From Liopterus haemorrhoidalis (Eukaryota > Arthropoda > Insecta > Coleoptera > Dytiscidae): a DNA stretch of 64,000 nt. Position 1 is the stretch's first letter; each line of letters opens with the position of its first letter. Both the position numbers and the translations under genes were made by a program. Shown in pieces: positions 63,085 through 64,000 of the stretch. The notes under the pieces were generated by a model. The model searched no databases, had not been told where the DNA came from, and was given only the letters and a program-made list of their open reading frames with translations. The DNA lies in contig OZ020623.1 in the NCBI GenBank assembly GCA_963971575.1, positions 14,634,980 to 14,698,979 on the forward strand, read 5' to 3'.

Positions 63085-63393
63085 AATATTTTTCTGTTTA
63101 TAAATAATTCCAGGTTTAATCCCGGGGTTTCATAATTTTAATATGGGTGCCATTTATTGCTCCAATAATAGATGGACACCCTGCTATATTATAAAAATTT
63201 CTTTTTCTTGATGCATTACTGAAAATTTTATAAAAGCAACTTTTTTTAGAGCCAAAGTAACTGAAACTTTACGTTTGATACGAGACATAGTAGGTTGACT
63301 AAATCCATGAATATCAGCAGTATCATCCTGAAATGTCCTCTGCCGAAATATCTTAATTCGAATAATAATTGTAATTTTGAATCTATATGCCAT
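63085..63393 (-). pseudogene. PIF/Harbinger transposase fragment
   Basis: Minus strand: FQDDTADIHGFSQPTMSRIK RKVSVTLALKKVAFIKF, a one-base frameshift after MHQEKE, then FYNIAGCPSIIGAINGTHIK IMKPRD. These are the Harbinger HTH (IFGxSQPTVSRIxxRVSxAL) and the GxxDGTHI block holding the first catalytic aspartate, here changed to asparagine. It may represent the source family of the TWA-flanked MITEs, but terminal sequences differ, so that link is unproven. Confidence 0.82.
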
Positions 63394-63888
63394 CCCTTAT
63401 ATGTCACATGATTAATTTCATTTTCAACAAGGTGGTGTATAAAGTTAACTCCCTGGTTAGAAAAACGATATTTTTCACGAAAAATTTTATTACTATAATT
63501 ATCAGGGATTTTCCCTGTTCATATAAATTCTGACAAAATTTGTACACACAAACTCATTTATATCTTATACTTCTTCAATAACTTCTAAATATTCTTCACT
63601 GAATCAGGCATTTAAAAATCTCACGTAGATAATAATCTTAATACACAAATTTAAACTACCCACATACGTTGTTTAAAAAAAGTTGATTAAAATGTATCTT
63701 AACTACGGTAACTAGAATGAAATGTTGTCTCTGAATAGATAAAATCGACTTAACACTCTGAATAGACAAAATGTAACTAAGAAAAACAATGTTTAAAAAG
63801 TGTCTTTGAATAAGAATAAAATTTAAAAACTGAATTTAGACAGTGATTAATTTAAACACTGTTTAATTTGTGTCTCTGAATATCCCTG
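63085..63888 (-). mobile_element. PIF/Harbinger element, 5' part
   Basis: On the minus strand the terminus CAGGGATATTCAGAGACACA starts at 63888 next to TTA/TAA (63889-63891). The motif TGTCTCTGAATA (plus strand) recurs near 63726, 63755, 63805 and 63870, as subterminal repeats. The transposase fragment follows inside. The opposite terminus was not seen within the window. Confidence 0.6.
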
Positions 63889-63891
63889 TTA

Positions 63892-64000
63892 CTTTCCCGA
63901 AACAAAATCACAGTTAAACTTATGGTTGCAGCATCTCCATTAATGGTTTTCACGAGCCACCACTGGGTAATAACAACCGCTTACTTACGAAAACCACTTT
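63892..64000. other. no feature identified
   Basis: Window end; nothing recognised. Confidence 0.3.

Overview
This is AT-rich eukaryotic DNA, almost certainly from an arthropod and most likely an insect. The transposons point that way: three copies of a Mos1-type mauritiana mariner, four other mariner types, pogo, PIF/Harbinger, hAT and piggyBac-like elements, non-LTR retrotransposon debris and tRNA-derived SINEs. The order cannot be fixed from sequence alone. There are no bacterial operons, no rRNA, no CRISPR array and no virus-like genes.

Host coding content is very small. Only two segments look like host exons: plus-strand C2H2 zinc-finger exons at about 43033-43370 and 50871-51103. Each has a plausible 3' splice acceptor, two fingers and a stop codon, and both enter in the same reading phase. 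This fits alternative terminal exons of one BTB-zinc-finger type gene (lola, broad or tramtrack style), so much of the right half may be intron of that gene.

Layout. 1-7300: LINE fragment, internally deleted mariner, SINE, hAT C-terminus and a (GT)n-bearing repeat. 7300-17300: nested block with a Harbinger-type element (7302-8892), a foldback element with arms of about 430 bp (9863-11286), and a family called here R, about 1.0-1.1 kb long with inverted ends and a central tRNA-like module. R sits inside the Harbinger element, inside another repeat (T) and inside a pogo-like element. 17300-32700: Harbinger-type MITEs, the three Mos1-like copies, hAT MITEs, LINE and pogo remnants, and a plant-type mariner tail. 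32700-43000: a TTA-flanked Harbinger MITE inside mariner debris, then a TTAA-flanked piggyBac-like element with a 100-bp tandem array. 43000-51100: the two zinc-finger exons with pogo, mariner and MITE insertions between them. 51100-64000: hAT, Tc1/mariner-like, LINE and SINE remnants, a small MITE family (U), a rearranged mariner with internal duplications, and a Harbinger transposase fragment.

Most elements are dead or non-autonomous. The best preserved is the mariner at 31404-32665: its 345-codon frame keeps DD34D at residues 156/249/284 and has one nonsense codon at position 39. The most unusual features are the R family, with a filled/empty site pair for one insertion, the shared-phase zinc-finger exons, and at least five TWA-flanked Harbinger-type elements in the same window as a decayed Harbinger transposase. 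Family letters (P, Q, R, S, T, U) are labels used only in this annotation.
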